A stretch of DNA of 5,893 nt from JAWCQZ01 sp964486625 (GCA_964486625.1 CAZANW010000090.1:1-5893); one strand, 5' to 3'; positions 1 to 5,274 are shown, counted from the stretch's first letter. Program-made: numbers and translations. Notes: generated by a model from the letters alone, not told the origin.

Positions 1-155
1 CCTCCCCCCCGTTCACAGGCACACTCCCCCTCCCCCGCATACTCAAGCCATGGAGACCACGCCTCCTAGCCTCAGAACGCGGGGGCTATCGTTTCATATC
101 ACATTCTTTTTCGGAAATCTCAATCTCAGGTAGACAGGGGCTATCACCGGCCATA
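1..155. other. Left-edge stretch without a supported gene
   Basis: No coding region, tRNA or rRNA is supported here. The stretch lies downstream of the last minus-strand membrane gene. It contains AT-rich islands around 91-125, one copy of a direct repeat (82-110) whose second copy overlaps the end of the membrane gene, and a possible GC-only stem (32-38 with 79-85). The extreme left is C-rich low-complexity sequence. The only minus-strand ATG near the AT-rich island, at 51-49, reaches a stop after two codons. Confidence 0.5.
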
Positions 156-166
156 TCACTTCTTTG
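82..166. repeat. Imperfect direct repeat, two copies 55 bp apart
   Basis: Copy 1 (82-110) and copy 2 (137-166) share GGGGCTATC, then 4 or 6 unrelated bases, then CATATCAC, then a TTCTTT tract. The right part of copy 2 covers the stop codon and last codons of the minus-strand membrane gene; copy 1 is wholly non-coding. The sequence between the copies does not repeat, so this is not a simple 55-bp tandem duplication. It could be the trace of a duplicated gene end, a paired protein-binding site, or chance. Confidence 0.4.
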
Positions 167-569
167 ACTCTTCTACGCCCGCGCCGAGGAACGAGGCGCG
201 GGCTGCGGTGAGGAACGAGCCGCGCCCGCCCATGGTGAAGATGATGAAAAGGGCGAGGGCGATGAACAGGACGTGGAGCAGGATGACGTAGACGCCGAAG
301 GGGTAGAACCTGCCCGGCCGGGTGATGAAGGAGAATCCGGCGGCCGTGTAGGCGAGGTTGAAGGCGATGATGCCGCCGACGGCGAGGATGATGAGATAGT
401 GGACCCGATGGAGGTGGGGGAAGTGGAGGTAGAACCGGGCCTGGGTCAGGGGCGTGTCCTTCCGCAGCGCAAAGAAGACGGCCACGAAAGCCACGGCGGC
501 GGGGATTGCCGTCGCGGCGATGGCCCCCCGCATGAGGAGGCCCTGGACCGTGAGGAGGAGGGGTTCCAT
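156..569 (-). CDS. Small membrane protein, paralogue of the C-terminal half of the 234-residue neighbour
   Basis: This 137-residue protein has three likely membrane segments, at about residues 16-35, 58-77 and 91-112, and a polar tail ending EESKK. I do not recognise the family. Ungapped, with a constant offset of 111 residues, its residues 1-115 align to residues 112-226 of the protein at 1688-984, with about 36 identities by hand count. The ARFYLHF motif (44-50) falls in the basic loop after the first membrane segment. The frame stays open upstream to 773, but I chose the ATG at 569. It overlaps the preceding gene's stop by one base (TGATG), homology begins there, and the upstream extension is Gly/Pro-rich, non-hydrophobic and overlaps that gene. 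There is no clear ribosome-binding site, so translation probably re-initiates from the upstream gene. The two products could form a complex equivalent to the fused paralogue; that is inference. Confidence 0.75.
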   Translation of the reverse strand: MEPLLLTVQGLLMRGAIAATAIPAAVAFVAVFFALRKDTPLTQARFYLHFPHLHRVHYLIILAVGGIIAFNLAYTAAGFSFITRPGRFYPFGVYVILLHVLFIALALFIIFTMGGRGSFLTAARASFLGAGVEESKK

Positions 570-913
570 CAGGGCTTGCCCCCCCGGACCGCTTGGGCCC
601 CCCGGGAGATGCGGAGAACCAGGCGGATGTAATAGACCACCGCCGCCTGGAAGAAGACCACCAGGAACCCGTAGGGGATGAAGAACTGGGCAATCTCCTC
701 CTCCGGCCACACGACCGCGAAAACAAGGCCCGTGGTGACCATGACGACGCCCCCCAGGACCAGGGCGCGCCACATGCGGAGGTAGAGTTTCCAGCGGAGG
801 AAGACCCGGGCCCGGGTCACCTCCATCTTCTCGCGGAGGACCCGGAGGTAGGGCGGGACGAGCGCCAGGGAGAGGAGGCCGGTGGCGTAGACGGCCGCCT
901 CCTCGGGGCTCAT
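569..913 (-). CDS. Small membrane protein, paralogue of the N-terminal half of the 234-residue neighbour
   Basis: This 114-residue protein has three likely membrane segments, at about residues 8-25, 50-69 and 77-100. It is of unknown function. Residues 1-109 align without a gap to residues 1-109 of the protein at 1688-984, with about 36 identities. AVYATG (7-12) and RARVFLRW (34-41) are identical and in the same positions. The loop after the first segment is strongly basic, and an acidic stretch (EEE, 71-73) precedes the third. The frame is open back to 1078, but the extension is Ser-rich and overlaps the upstream gene. The ATG at 913 has GGAG seven bases before it and coincides with the paralogue's start. 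The 70-bp gap to the upstream gene contains a T5 tract (971-975) that could be a weak promoter or terminator. Near the end, a G7 run (585-579) precedes the stop. A -1 shift there would join this protein to the next one. Confidence 0.75.
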   Translation of the reverse strand: MSPEEAAVYATGLLSLALVPPYLRVLREKMEVTRARVFLRWKLYLRMWRALVLGGVVMVTTGLVFAVVWPEEEIAQFFIPYGFLVVFFQAAVVYYIRLVLRISRGAQAVRGGKP

Positions 914-983
914 CGCGCCGCTCCTGGGGCTCTCTCCGGGGTCACGCGGTAGGCTCTCCGGCCGAAGGGCAAAAAGGTTCGGT

Positions 984-1688
984 TCAGGTCCGCGCGGGAC
1001 GGAGGAGGAGGCCCCGCATGTTGAAAGTGACGAACCAGGCGATGAGGATGAAACCCACGTGGACGATGAGGATTCCAACGCCCGTCGAGGCCAGGAGCCC
1101 GGCTTGGTGGAGGGCCCCGGGGTTTGCGACCGTCACGGCGAGGTTCACGGCGAGGCCCGCCACCGCGGCGAGGAGGATGTTCTCGGTGACGCGGTTGGTC
1201 CTCTGGAACTGGAGATAGTAGCGCGCCTTCACCACCTCGCTCTCGTAGGGAATCCGGAGGGCGAGGACCATCAGTATCGCGACTGCCGGGACACCGGCCC
1301 CGACGAGGAGCGCCTTCATCCCCAGCCCCGGGGCCAGGAGCAGGAGGGCTCCGGCGGCTGCGCCCGCCCGGGGGCCCCGGGCGATGCCGTAGATGGTCCA
1401 GCCGTAGTAGGCCGCCGCCCCTTCGAGGAGCAGTTGGAAGACGCCGATGGGAACGAAGACCCGCTCAAGGTAGTCGTCGGGCTCGATGATGTCGTCCACC
1501 ATGAGGACCAGGATGAACAGGGCGCCCACGAAGGCCGCGACCCGGAGAATCCGGGTGTAGGGCCTCCACCGGAGGAAGACGCGGGCCCGGGCCAGCTGGA
1601 GGTTGCTGCGGAGGGCCCGGATGAGGGGCACGGCGGAGAGGATGGCCGCGACGCCCGTGGCGTAGACCGCCCACTCCAGCAATTCCAT
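984..1688 (-). CDS. Two-unit integral membrane protein of unknown function
   Basis: This 234-residue polytopic membrane protein is of a family I do not recognise. Hydrophobic segments lie at about residues 7-25, 48-66, 77-100, 126-146, 169-189 and 201-223. A further hydrophobic stretch at 110-124 may also span, giving six or seven crossings. The protein appears to be two related halves. RARVFLRW (34-41) and KARYYLQF (154-161) each lie in a basic loop after the first segment of their half, with a conserved Arg five residues after the W/F (46 and 166). An acidic loop (DDIIEPDD, 65-72) lies between segments two and three. The two genes downstream encode separate homologues of each half. A GTG at 1694 is an alternative start giving two more residues. 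I prefer the ATG at 1688, which aligns with the paralogue's first residue and lies 28 nt from a TATA-like box, as expected for a leaderless message. No enzymatic residues or known transporter signature stand out. Confidence 0.78.
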   Translation of the reverse strand: MELLEWAVYATGVAAILSAVPLIRALRSNLQLARARVFLRWRPYTRILRVAAFVGALFILVLMVDDIIEPDDYLERVFVPIGVFQLLLEGAAAYYGWTIYGIARGPRAGAAAGALLLLAPGLGMKALLVGAGVPAVAILMVLALRIPYESEVVKARYYLQFQRTNRVTENILLAAVAGLAVNLAVTVANPGALHQAGLLASTGVGILIVHVGFILIAWFVTFNMRGLLLRPART

Positions 1689-1710
1689 GGTCACGAGGGG
1701 GGTCGCCCGG

Positions 1711-1720
1711 GAAATAGAAA
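1711..1720 (-). promoter_or_regulatory. TATA-like box for the 234-residue membrane protein gene
   Basis: The coding strand reads TTTCTATTTC, an AT-rich island in a very GC-rich setting, centred about 28 nt before the ATG at 1688. In archaea transcription starts about 25 nt after the TATA centre, so the message would begin at or next to the start codon, with no room for a Shine-Dalgarno site. The box lies just past the priL stop codon (1727-1725), suggesting that the membrane genes have their own promoter. Confidence 0.45.
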
Positions 1721-1724
1721 AGCG

Positions 1725-2825
1725 TTATTGGCGGGGTGAGCGGCCCCGGGAGGCTTCCGCCCCGGTCCGCCCGGGAGGCCCGGGCCGGGGTCGGGTTTTG
1801 ATTCGATAGTAGGTCAGGGGGTGGCCCCGCTTGGGGGGTTCGTTGATTTTCGCGCACAGGTTGTCGGCGTTCACGCAGAGGCCGTAGGACTTCATGGTGG
1901 CGCACGAGGGCGCGGTGTATTCGGTCCGGCTCCCGATTTGGCCCGCGATGTGCTTGACCTGATACTCGGTGACGTCGGCGCGGTAGTCCGGGAACTGCTG
2001 GTAGATGCCGAGGAGCTTCTCCGCGGGCAGGCCCACGTTGAGCATGAAAGTGGTCAGGGCGAAGCGGCCCGGGTGAGTGAGGCCCGCGCCCACGTTCTCC
2101 AGGAGGCTGCGGACGCAGGGCGGCAGGACCGCCGGGTCGACGGTCTCCAGGGTGGCCCGCTCCCTCTGCAACTTACGGAGGGCCTCCCGGACCGGTTCCA
2201 GGTAGGGCCGCAGGTCCCGGCACACCCCGGGGTCCATCGGGGGAGGCATCTCGGCGAGGCGGCGCTGGACCACCTCTTGGAGGAGGCGGGCGAACTCCTG
2301 GCGGTCGGTCCAGACCCGGCCCCCGGCCACGGAGCGGTTCACGAGTTTCCAGCCGTAGGCGAGCCCGGCAGAGAGGTCCGCGTAGAGCGCGAAGTGGACC
2401 GAGAACCCCGTCTTCGACGAGGAGCCTTCGCCGTCGCCCTGGACGCGCCGCGAAGCGGAGAGGGTCGCGTCGAGCCCCAGCCCCCGGCCGAGGGCCAGCA
2501 GGGCATCGGGCTCCTCCGCGAGCATGTGGGCGTAGGCGCGCTTCGCCTCGGCGACGGCGTAGCGCCGCACGAGCGGCAGGTCGCGGAGACAGGCAAGGAG
2601 CATCCGGGCGAAGGGGTGGCTGAGGACCTCCAGTTCCGGGTTCTGGGCGACGAGGGGATCGGAGGGGGGTTGAATTCCCCCCTCGATTGCCTGGAGGAGC
2701 CGTTGCTGGCCCCGGCGGCGCGCCGCCTCGAATCCCCGCCCCTTCACGAGGTCGGTGAGGGCGCGGCTGTTCACCACCTCCGCGGCTGCGGGAATCCAGG
2801 GGTAGAGGTCTGGACGCAGGGACAT
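1725..2825 (-). CDS. priL: DNA primase large subunit PriL (4Fe-4S)
   Basis: This is the large subunit of the archaeal/eukaryotic-type primase. It pairs with the catalytic subunit PriS to make the RNA primers that start DNA synthesis, and holds a 4Fe-4S cluster in its C-terminal domain. The 366-residue length suits the family. The helical N-terminal domain covers roughly residues 1-225. The C-terminal domain carries the four expected cysteines: C237 (LPPCV), C308 (PSCATM), C317 (YGLC) and C324 (NLC). It also has family landmarks such as YQVKHIAG (288-295) and GHPLTYY (334-340). After about residue 342 comes a basic, Pro/Gly/Arg-rich tail of about 25 residues that looks disordered and is not part of the conserved fold. 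The ATG at 2825 begins a typical PriL N terminus. GAGGAG abuts it directly, too close for a normal Shine-Dalgarno site, and a TATA-like sequence sits about 30 nt upstream. priS is not in this window. Confidence 0.94.
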   Translation of the reverse strand: MSLRPDLYPWIPAAAEVVNSRALTDLVKGRGFEAARRRGQQRLLQAIEGGIQPPSDPLVAQNPELEVLSHPFARMLLACLRDLPLVRRYAVAEAKRAYAHMLAEEPDALLALGRGLGLDATLSASRRVQGDGEGSSSKTGFSVHFALYADLSAGLAYGWKLVNRSVAGGRVWTDRQEFARLLQEVVQRRLAEMPPPMDPGVCRDLRPYLEPVREALRKLQRERATLETVDPAVLPPCVRSLLENVGAGLTHPGRFALTTFMLNVGLPAEKLLGIYQQFPDYRADVTEYQVKHIAGQIGSRTEYTAPSCATMKSYGLCVNADNLCAKINEPPKRGHPLTYYRIKTRPRPGPPGRTGAEASRGRSPRQ

Positions 2826-2850
2826 CTCCTCAGGGCGGGGGCTTCCGGGG

Positions 2851-2860
2851 GTTCAAAGTT
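2851..2860 (-). promoter_or_regulatory. Weak TATA-like box close to priL
   Basis: The coding strand reads AACTTTGAAC, centred about 30 nt before the priL ATG, in otherwise GC-rich sequence. If used, it would give a message with only a few untranslated bases. It matches the archaeal consensus less well than the box at 2971-2980, so priL may instead be read from that one with a long leader. Confidence 0.3.
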
Positions 2861-2886
2861 GCGGCGCGGGCCGGAGATGAGAAGGA

Positions 2887-2947
2887 GGGATTTGGCTCCC
2901 AGGCGAGGGGATGGATAGGAGACAAAAGGCCCAAGATACCAAATCCC
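2887..2947 (-). other. Perfect 9-bp inverted repeat; possible structured leader or small RNA
   Basis: GGGATTTGG (2887-2895) and CCAAATCCC (2939-2947) are perfect reverse complements separated by 43 bases. Read on the minus strand, the RNA could form a nine-pair stem, with a weaker inner CTCC/GGAG pairing inside the loop. A TATA-like box at 2971-2980 would place a transcription start near 2950, just before the 5' arm. The 3' arm is followed by a pyrimidine-rich stretch (2873-2886). It could be a priL leader structure, a separate small RNA, or a DNA-level operator pair. I see no C/D or H/ACA box motifs. Confidence 0.4.
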
Positions 2948-2970
2948 CACGGAGGGTTCCACGGGGGTCG

Positions 2971-2980
2971 TAATAAAACT
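2971..2980 (-). promoter_or_regulatory. TATA-like box in the rnhB-priL gap
   Basis: The coding strand reads AGTTTTATTA, among the best TATA-like sequences in the window, 11 bases past the rnhB stop codon. Its centre predicts a start near 2950, which would leave a leader of about 125 nt before priL containing the inverted repeat at 2887-2947. The T-rich character could alternatively mark the end of the mtnA-rnhB transcript, since archaeal termination favours T-rich sequence. Confidence 0.4.
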
Positions 2981-2991
2981 AACGCCGCCCC

Positions 2992-3651
2992 TCACCCCTT
3001 CCGGTGGGCAAAATCGGACAGCGTCGCTCTCTTCAGCCGCCCGACCGTCTCCCACGAGTGGCGGACCTCTCCCGGCGCCTCCTTCAGGATGCGGGGGAGG
3101 GCGTTCACCGTCACGGGGTCCGAGGGGTAGCCCGAGCCGATGGGGAAGCCGAGGCGCGCCTCCAGGGCCCGGACCGATGCGTCCCGGCGCACCTTGGCGA
3201 CGATGGAGGCGGCGGAGACGATGGGATACGTCACGTCCGCCCTGTGCTCCGCGACAATCGCGGGCGGCGGCTTGAGGCCGCAGGCGACCCCGACCCTCTG
3301 GGCGAACCGCTCGGGTTTCACGTCGGGGGCGTCGAGCCACGCCTTCCCCGGCCGGAGGGCGCGGAGGACCTCGCCGTAGGCGCCCACCAGAATCATGTTG
3401 ACCGTGGTCCTCTTCCGCAGTTCGTCGATGCTCTCCGCGGTCAGTTCGACCGCCGCGACCTTTCCGAGGGCCTCGATTTTCCCGGCGAGTTCCTCGCGGC
3501 GCTTCGGGGTCAGCAGTTTGGAGTCGCGGACCCCGAGCCGCTTCAGGGCCTCGACGCCCGCGGCGCCCGTCGCGAGACCTGCAACGAACATGGAGCCCAC
3601 GACGGGGCCTTTTCCGGCTTCGTCCACTCCGACCAGAATTATTTCAGCCAC
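2992..3651 (-). CDS. rnhB: Ribonuclease HII
   Basis: RNase HII cuts the RNA strand of RNA-DNA hybrids and works in ribonucleotide excision repair and primer removal. The 219-residue length is normal for archaeal forms. The start is a GTG at 3651, 13 bases inside the end of mtnA, with GAAGGT a few bases upstream. No other start keeps the N-terminal catalytic motif, although the same frame stays open much further upstream across mtnA as a GC-rich shadow. The acidic catalytic set is visible: D10 and E11 in GVDEAGKG, D107 in AWLDAPD and D139 in AEHRAD. This is followed by YPIVSAASIVAKVRRD (142-157) and the substrate-binding-type GSGYPSDP (172-179). The C terminus contains RATLSDFA (208-215), which resembles a degenerate PCNA-binding (PIP) box with the key Leu and Phe in register but without the usual Gln and second aromatic residue. 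The overlap implies translational coupling with mtnA. Confidence 0.94.
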   Translation of the reverse strand: MAEIILVGVDEAGKGPVVGSMFVAGLATGAAGVEALKRLGVRDSKLLTPKRREELAGKIEALGKVAAVELTAESIDELRKRTTVNMILVGAYGEVLRALRPGKAWLDAPDVKPERFAQRVGVACGLKPPPAIVAEHRADVTYPIVSAASIVAKVRRDASVRALEARLGFPIGSGYPSDPVTVNALPRILKEAPGEVRHSWETVGRLKRATLSDFAHRKG

Positions 3652-4658
3652 GCCCGGACCTTCGCCATCGCCTTCGGCCACGGCGCCCGCAAGACGCCCT
3701 TCTCGGTCACGATGGAGTCCACCAGTTTCAGCGGCGTGGCGTCGAAGGCGGGGTTGTGAACGCGCACCTCGTCGGGCGCGTTCCGCCGCTCGCCGAGCCA
3801 GAGCAGTTCGCGCCGGTCGCGCTCCTCCACCGGCACGTCCCGGGCCGCGAGGTCGAGGTCGAAGGTGGTGAGGGGCGCGGCCACGGTGAACGGGACCTTG
3901 TGGGCCTTCGCCAGCACCGCGAGGCCGTAGGTCCCAATCTTGTTGAAGACCGCGTCCCGGGTGATGCGGTCGGCCCCGACGACGACCCGAGCGACGCGGC
4001 CCGAACGCAGCACGACCCCCGCCATGGAGTCGGTGATGAGGGTCACGTCGAACCCGTCCTCCAGGAGTTCGTAGGTCGTCAGGCGCGCGCCCTGGTTCAG
4101 GGGCCGTGTCTCGCACGCCACGACCTTCAGGTGCTTGCCCGCCTCCTTCGCCGCCCGGAAAAGACCGAGGGCGGTCCCGTAGTCCACGGTGGCGAGGCGG
4201 CCCGCGTTGCAGTGGGTCATCACTGTGTCGCCGTCCTTCAGCAGGCGCGCCCCGCGGGCCCCCATGGCGCGGTTGCGGGCGACGTCCTCGTCGCAGAGGC
4301 GTTCCGCCTCGGCCAGGGCCGCCCCGGCGGCGTTCGCGAGGCTCCCCTCCTTCCGGGCCGCCCCGAGGCCCCTCTCGACCCCGCGGCCGAGGTTCACCGC
4401 CGTGGGGCGGGCGGTCCGGACCTTTTCGGCCAGGACCTCGAACCTCGCCCAGTCCTCCCCGGCCTCCCGGGCCGCCAAGACCACCCCGTAGGCCCCGGCC
4501 GCCTCCAGGGCGGGGGCCCCGCGGACCCGGAGGGAGCGGATGGCCTCGACGAGGGAGTCCACGGTGGCGCAGAGGACGCGCTTCGATTCGGCGGGGAGGA
4601 GGGTCTGGTCTATCAGGTCCACGCCGCTGCGGGAGGGGTCCCACTGTATCGTCCCCAT
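3639..4658 (-). CDS. mtnA: S-methyl-5-thioribose-1-phosphate isomerase
   Basis: MtnA converts 5-methylthioribose-1-phosphate to 5-methylthioribulose-1-phosphate in cytosolic methionine salvage. The 339-residue length is typical. Landmarks are IDQTLLP (16-22), VRGAPAL (45-51), THCNAG (148-153) with the presumed catalytic C150, ETRPLNQGARLT (183-194), ITDSMAG, VVGADRI with the presumed catalytic D230, FNKIGTYGLAVLAK (238-251) and HNPAFDATP. These match the Cys and Asp of the characterised bacterial enzyme family. The QGARLT and IDQTLLP motifs favour MtnA over the related ribose-1,5-bisphosphate isomerases and eIF2B-like subunits, though these share a fold and are often mixed up in archaeal annotation. 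The ATG at 4658 starts the conserved domain; the frame is open to 4772, but that extension would run into the rpl10e start. GGAGGGG lies just before the ATG, and a TATA-like box sits 27 nt upstream. The gene overlaps rnhB at its 3' end. Confidence 0.93.
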   Translation of the reverse strand: MGTIQWDPSRSGVDLIDQTLLPAESKRVLCATVDSLVEAIRSLRVRGAPALEAAGAYGVVLAAREAGEDWARFEVLAEKVRTARPTAVNLGRGVERGLGAARKEGSLANAAGAALAEAERLCDEDVARNRAMGARGARLLKDGDTVMTHCNAGRLATVDYGTALGLFRAAKEAGKHLKVVACETRPLNQGARLTTYELLEDGFDVTLITDSMAGVVLRSGRVARVVVGADRITRDAVFNKIGTYGLAVLAKAHKVPFTVAAPLTTFDLDLAARDVPVEERDRRELLWLGERRNAPDEVRVHNPAFDATPLKLVDSIVTEKGVLRAPWPKAMAKVRAWLK

Positions 4659-4680
4659 CGCCCCTCCATGGAAACCCGCG

Positions 4681-4689
4681 GTTAAAAAC
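4681..4689 (-). promoter_or_regulatory. TATA-like box for mtnA-rnhB
   Basis: The coding strand reads GTTTTTAAC, centred about 27 nt before the mtnA ATG at 4658. That spacing predicts transcription starting at, or one or two bases before, the start codon. It lies in the 76-bp divergent region shared with rpl10e. The same AT-rich patch read on the plus strand (TTAAAAAC) could also serve rpl10e, giving a leader of about 20 nt. Confidence 0.5.
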
Positions 4690-4704
4690 GAGGGCCCAAC
4701 AGCC

Positions 4705-4712
4705 TTATGAAT
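4705..4712 (+). promoter_or_regulatory. TATA-like box for rpl10e
   Basis: TTATGAAT is centred about 27 nt before the rpl10e ATG at 4735, giving a predicted leaderless start. The purine-rich GGGAAGGAAAG at 4714-4724 is too far from the ATG to be a good Shine-Dalgarno site, which fits a leaderless message. It is back to back with the mtnA box 20 bases away. Confidence 0.45.
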
Positions 4713-4734
4713 CGGGAAGGAAAGCACCCCCACC

Positions 4735-5274
4735 ATGGCCCGAAAGCCCGGCTCCATGTATCGCGAGGTCAAGGGCCCCGCCTACACCCGGCGGGAGTTC
4801 ATGGGAGGCGTCCCGGGGAACAAAATCTCCCTCTTCGACATGGGGAACGCCCGGGGGGACTACCCCTGCACGGTCAAACTCATCGCCAAGGAGGCGTGCC
4901 AGATTCGCCACTCCGCCCTGGAGGCGTCGCGGGTCGCGGCCAACAAGTATCTCATGAAGGACATCGGGCGCGAGGACTTCTACATGAAGGTGAGGGTCTA
5001 TCCGCACCACGTCCTGCGGGAGCACAAGTATGCCACCGGCGCCGGGGCGGACCGGGTGTCGGAGGGGATGCGCCTCGCCTTCGGCAAGCCGGTGGGGACC
5101 GCGGCGCGGGTCAAGCCGGGACAGGTTCTGATGACGGTGGCCGTGGGGCCCGCCCACCTCGCCCAGGCGAAGGAGTCGCTGCGGAGGGCGAGCCACAAGA
5201 TTTCGACGCCGTGCCGGATTGTGGTGGAAGGCGGGGACGGGAAGGGTGCGGCGGTGGCGGCGGAAGCGAACTGA
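4735..5274 (+). CDS. rpl10e: Large-subunit ribosomal protein L10e (uL16)
   Basis: L10e (universal name uL16) is an archaeal/eukaryotic large-subunit protein that binds 23S rRNA near the tRNA corridor. The 179-residue product shows the family pattern from end to end: MARKPGSMYR at the N terminus, RREFMGGVPGNKI (19-31), CQIRHSALEASRVAANKYL (55-73), VRVYPHHVLREHK (86-98), the strongly conserved ATGAGADRVSEGMR (99-112), and AFGKPVGTAARVKPGQV (114-130). The conserved part ends near TPCRIVV, and about 15 Gly/Ala-rich residues follow that I would not expect to be conserved. The wording of the conserved blocks recalls Thermoplasmata homologues, which is the main support for my taxonomic guess. It is the only plus-strand gene in the window and is transcribed divergently from mtnA. 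A pyrimidine-rich patch (5306-5320) after the stop might serve as a terminator. Confidence 0.96.
   Translation: MARKPGSMYREVKGPAYTRREFMGGVPGNKISLFDMGNARGDYPCTVKLIAKEACQIRHSALEASRVAANKYLMKDIGREDFYMKVRVYPHHVLREHKYATGAGADRVSEGMRLAFGKPVGTAARVKPGQVLMTVAVGPAHLAQAKESLRRASHKISTPCRIVVEGGDGKGAAVAAEAN

Noticed and set aside
1..155. tRNA gene suggested by the GC-rich stem
   Set aside because: There is no T-loop consensus (GTTCGA-like), anticodon arm or cloverleaf spacing.
94..726. 210-residue minus-strand frame overlapping the two small membrane genes
   Set aside because: It is Arg/Pro/His/Gly-rich and lacks the hydrophobic segments seen in the correct frames, which are supported by paralogy.
914..1078. 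N-terminal extension of the 114-residue membrane protein back to 1078
   Set aside because: The extension is Ser-rich and overlaps the end of the upstream gene in another frame. The paralogue's start aligns exactly with the ATG at 913.
1821..2918. 365-residue plus-strand frame antisense to priL
   Set aside because: It is a typical antisense shadow in GC-rich DNA: Gly/Glu/Arg/Val-rich, no recognisable domain, and opposite a clear PriL with all four cluster cysteines.
2826..2991. C/D or H/ACA guide RNA in the rnhB-priL gap
   Set aside because: AGATGAG near 2875 only loosely resembles a C box, no D box follows at a suitable distance, and there is no ACA box.
3652..4644. Open extension of the rnhB frame across most of mtnA, giving a 550-residue frame
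   Set aside because: The extra part is Arg/Gly/Pro-rich shadow translation with no domain, and it overlaps the well-supported mtnA. The RNase HII family length fits the GTG start at 3651.
3756..4685. 309-residue plus-strand frame antisense to mtnA
   Set aside because: It has shadow composition and no motifs, and the opposite strand carries a complete MtnA.
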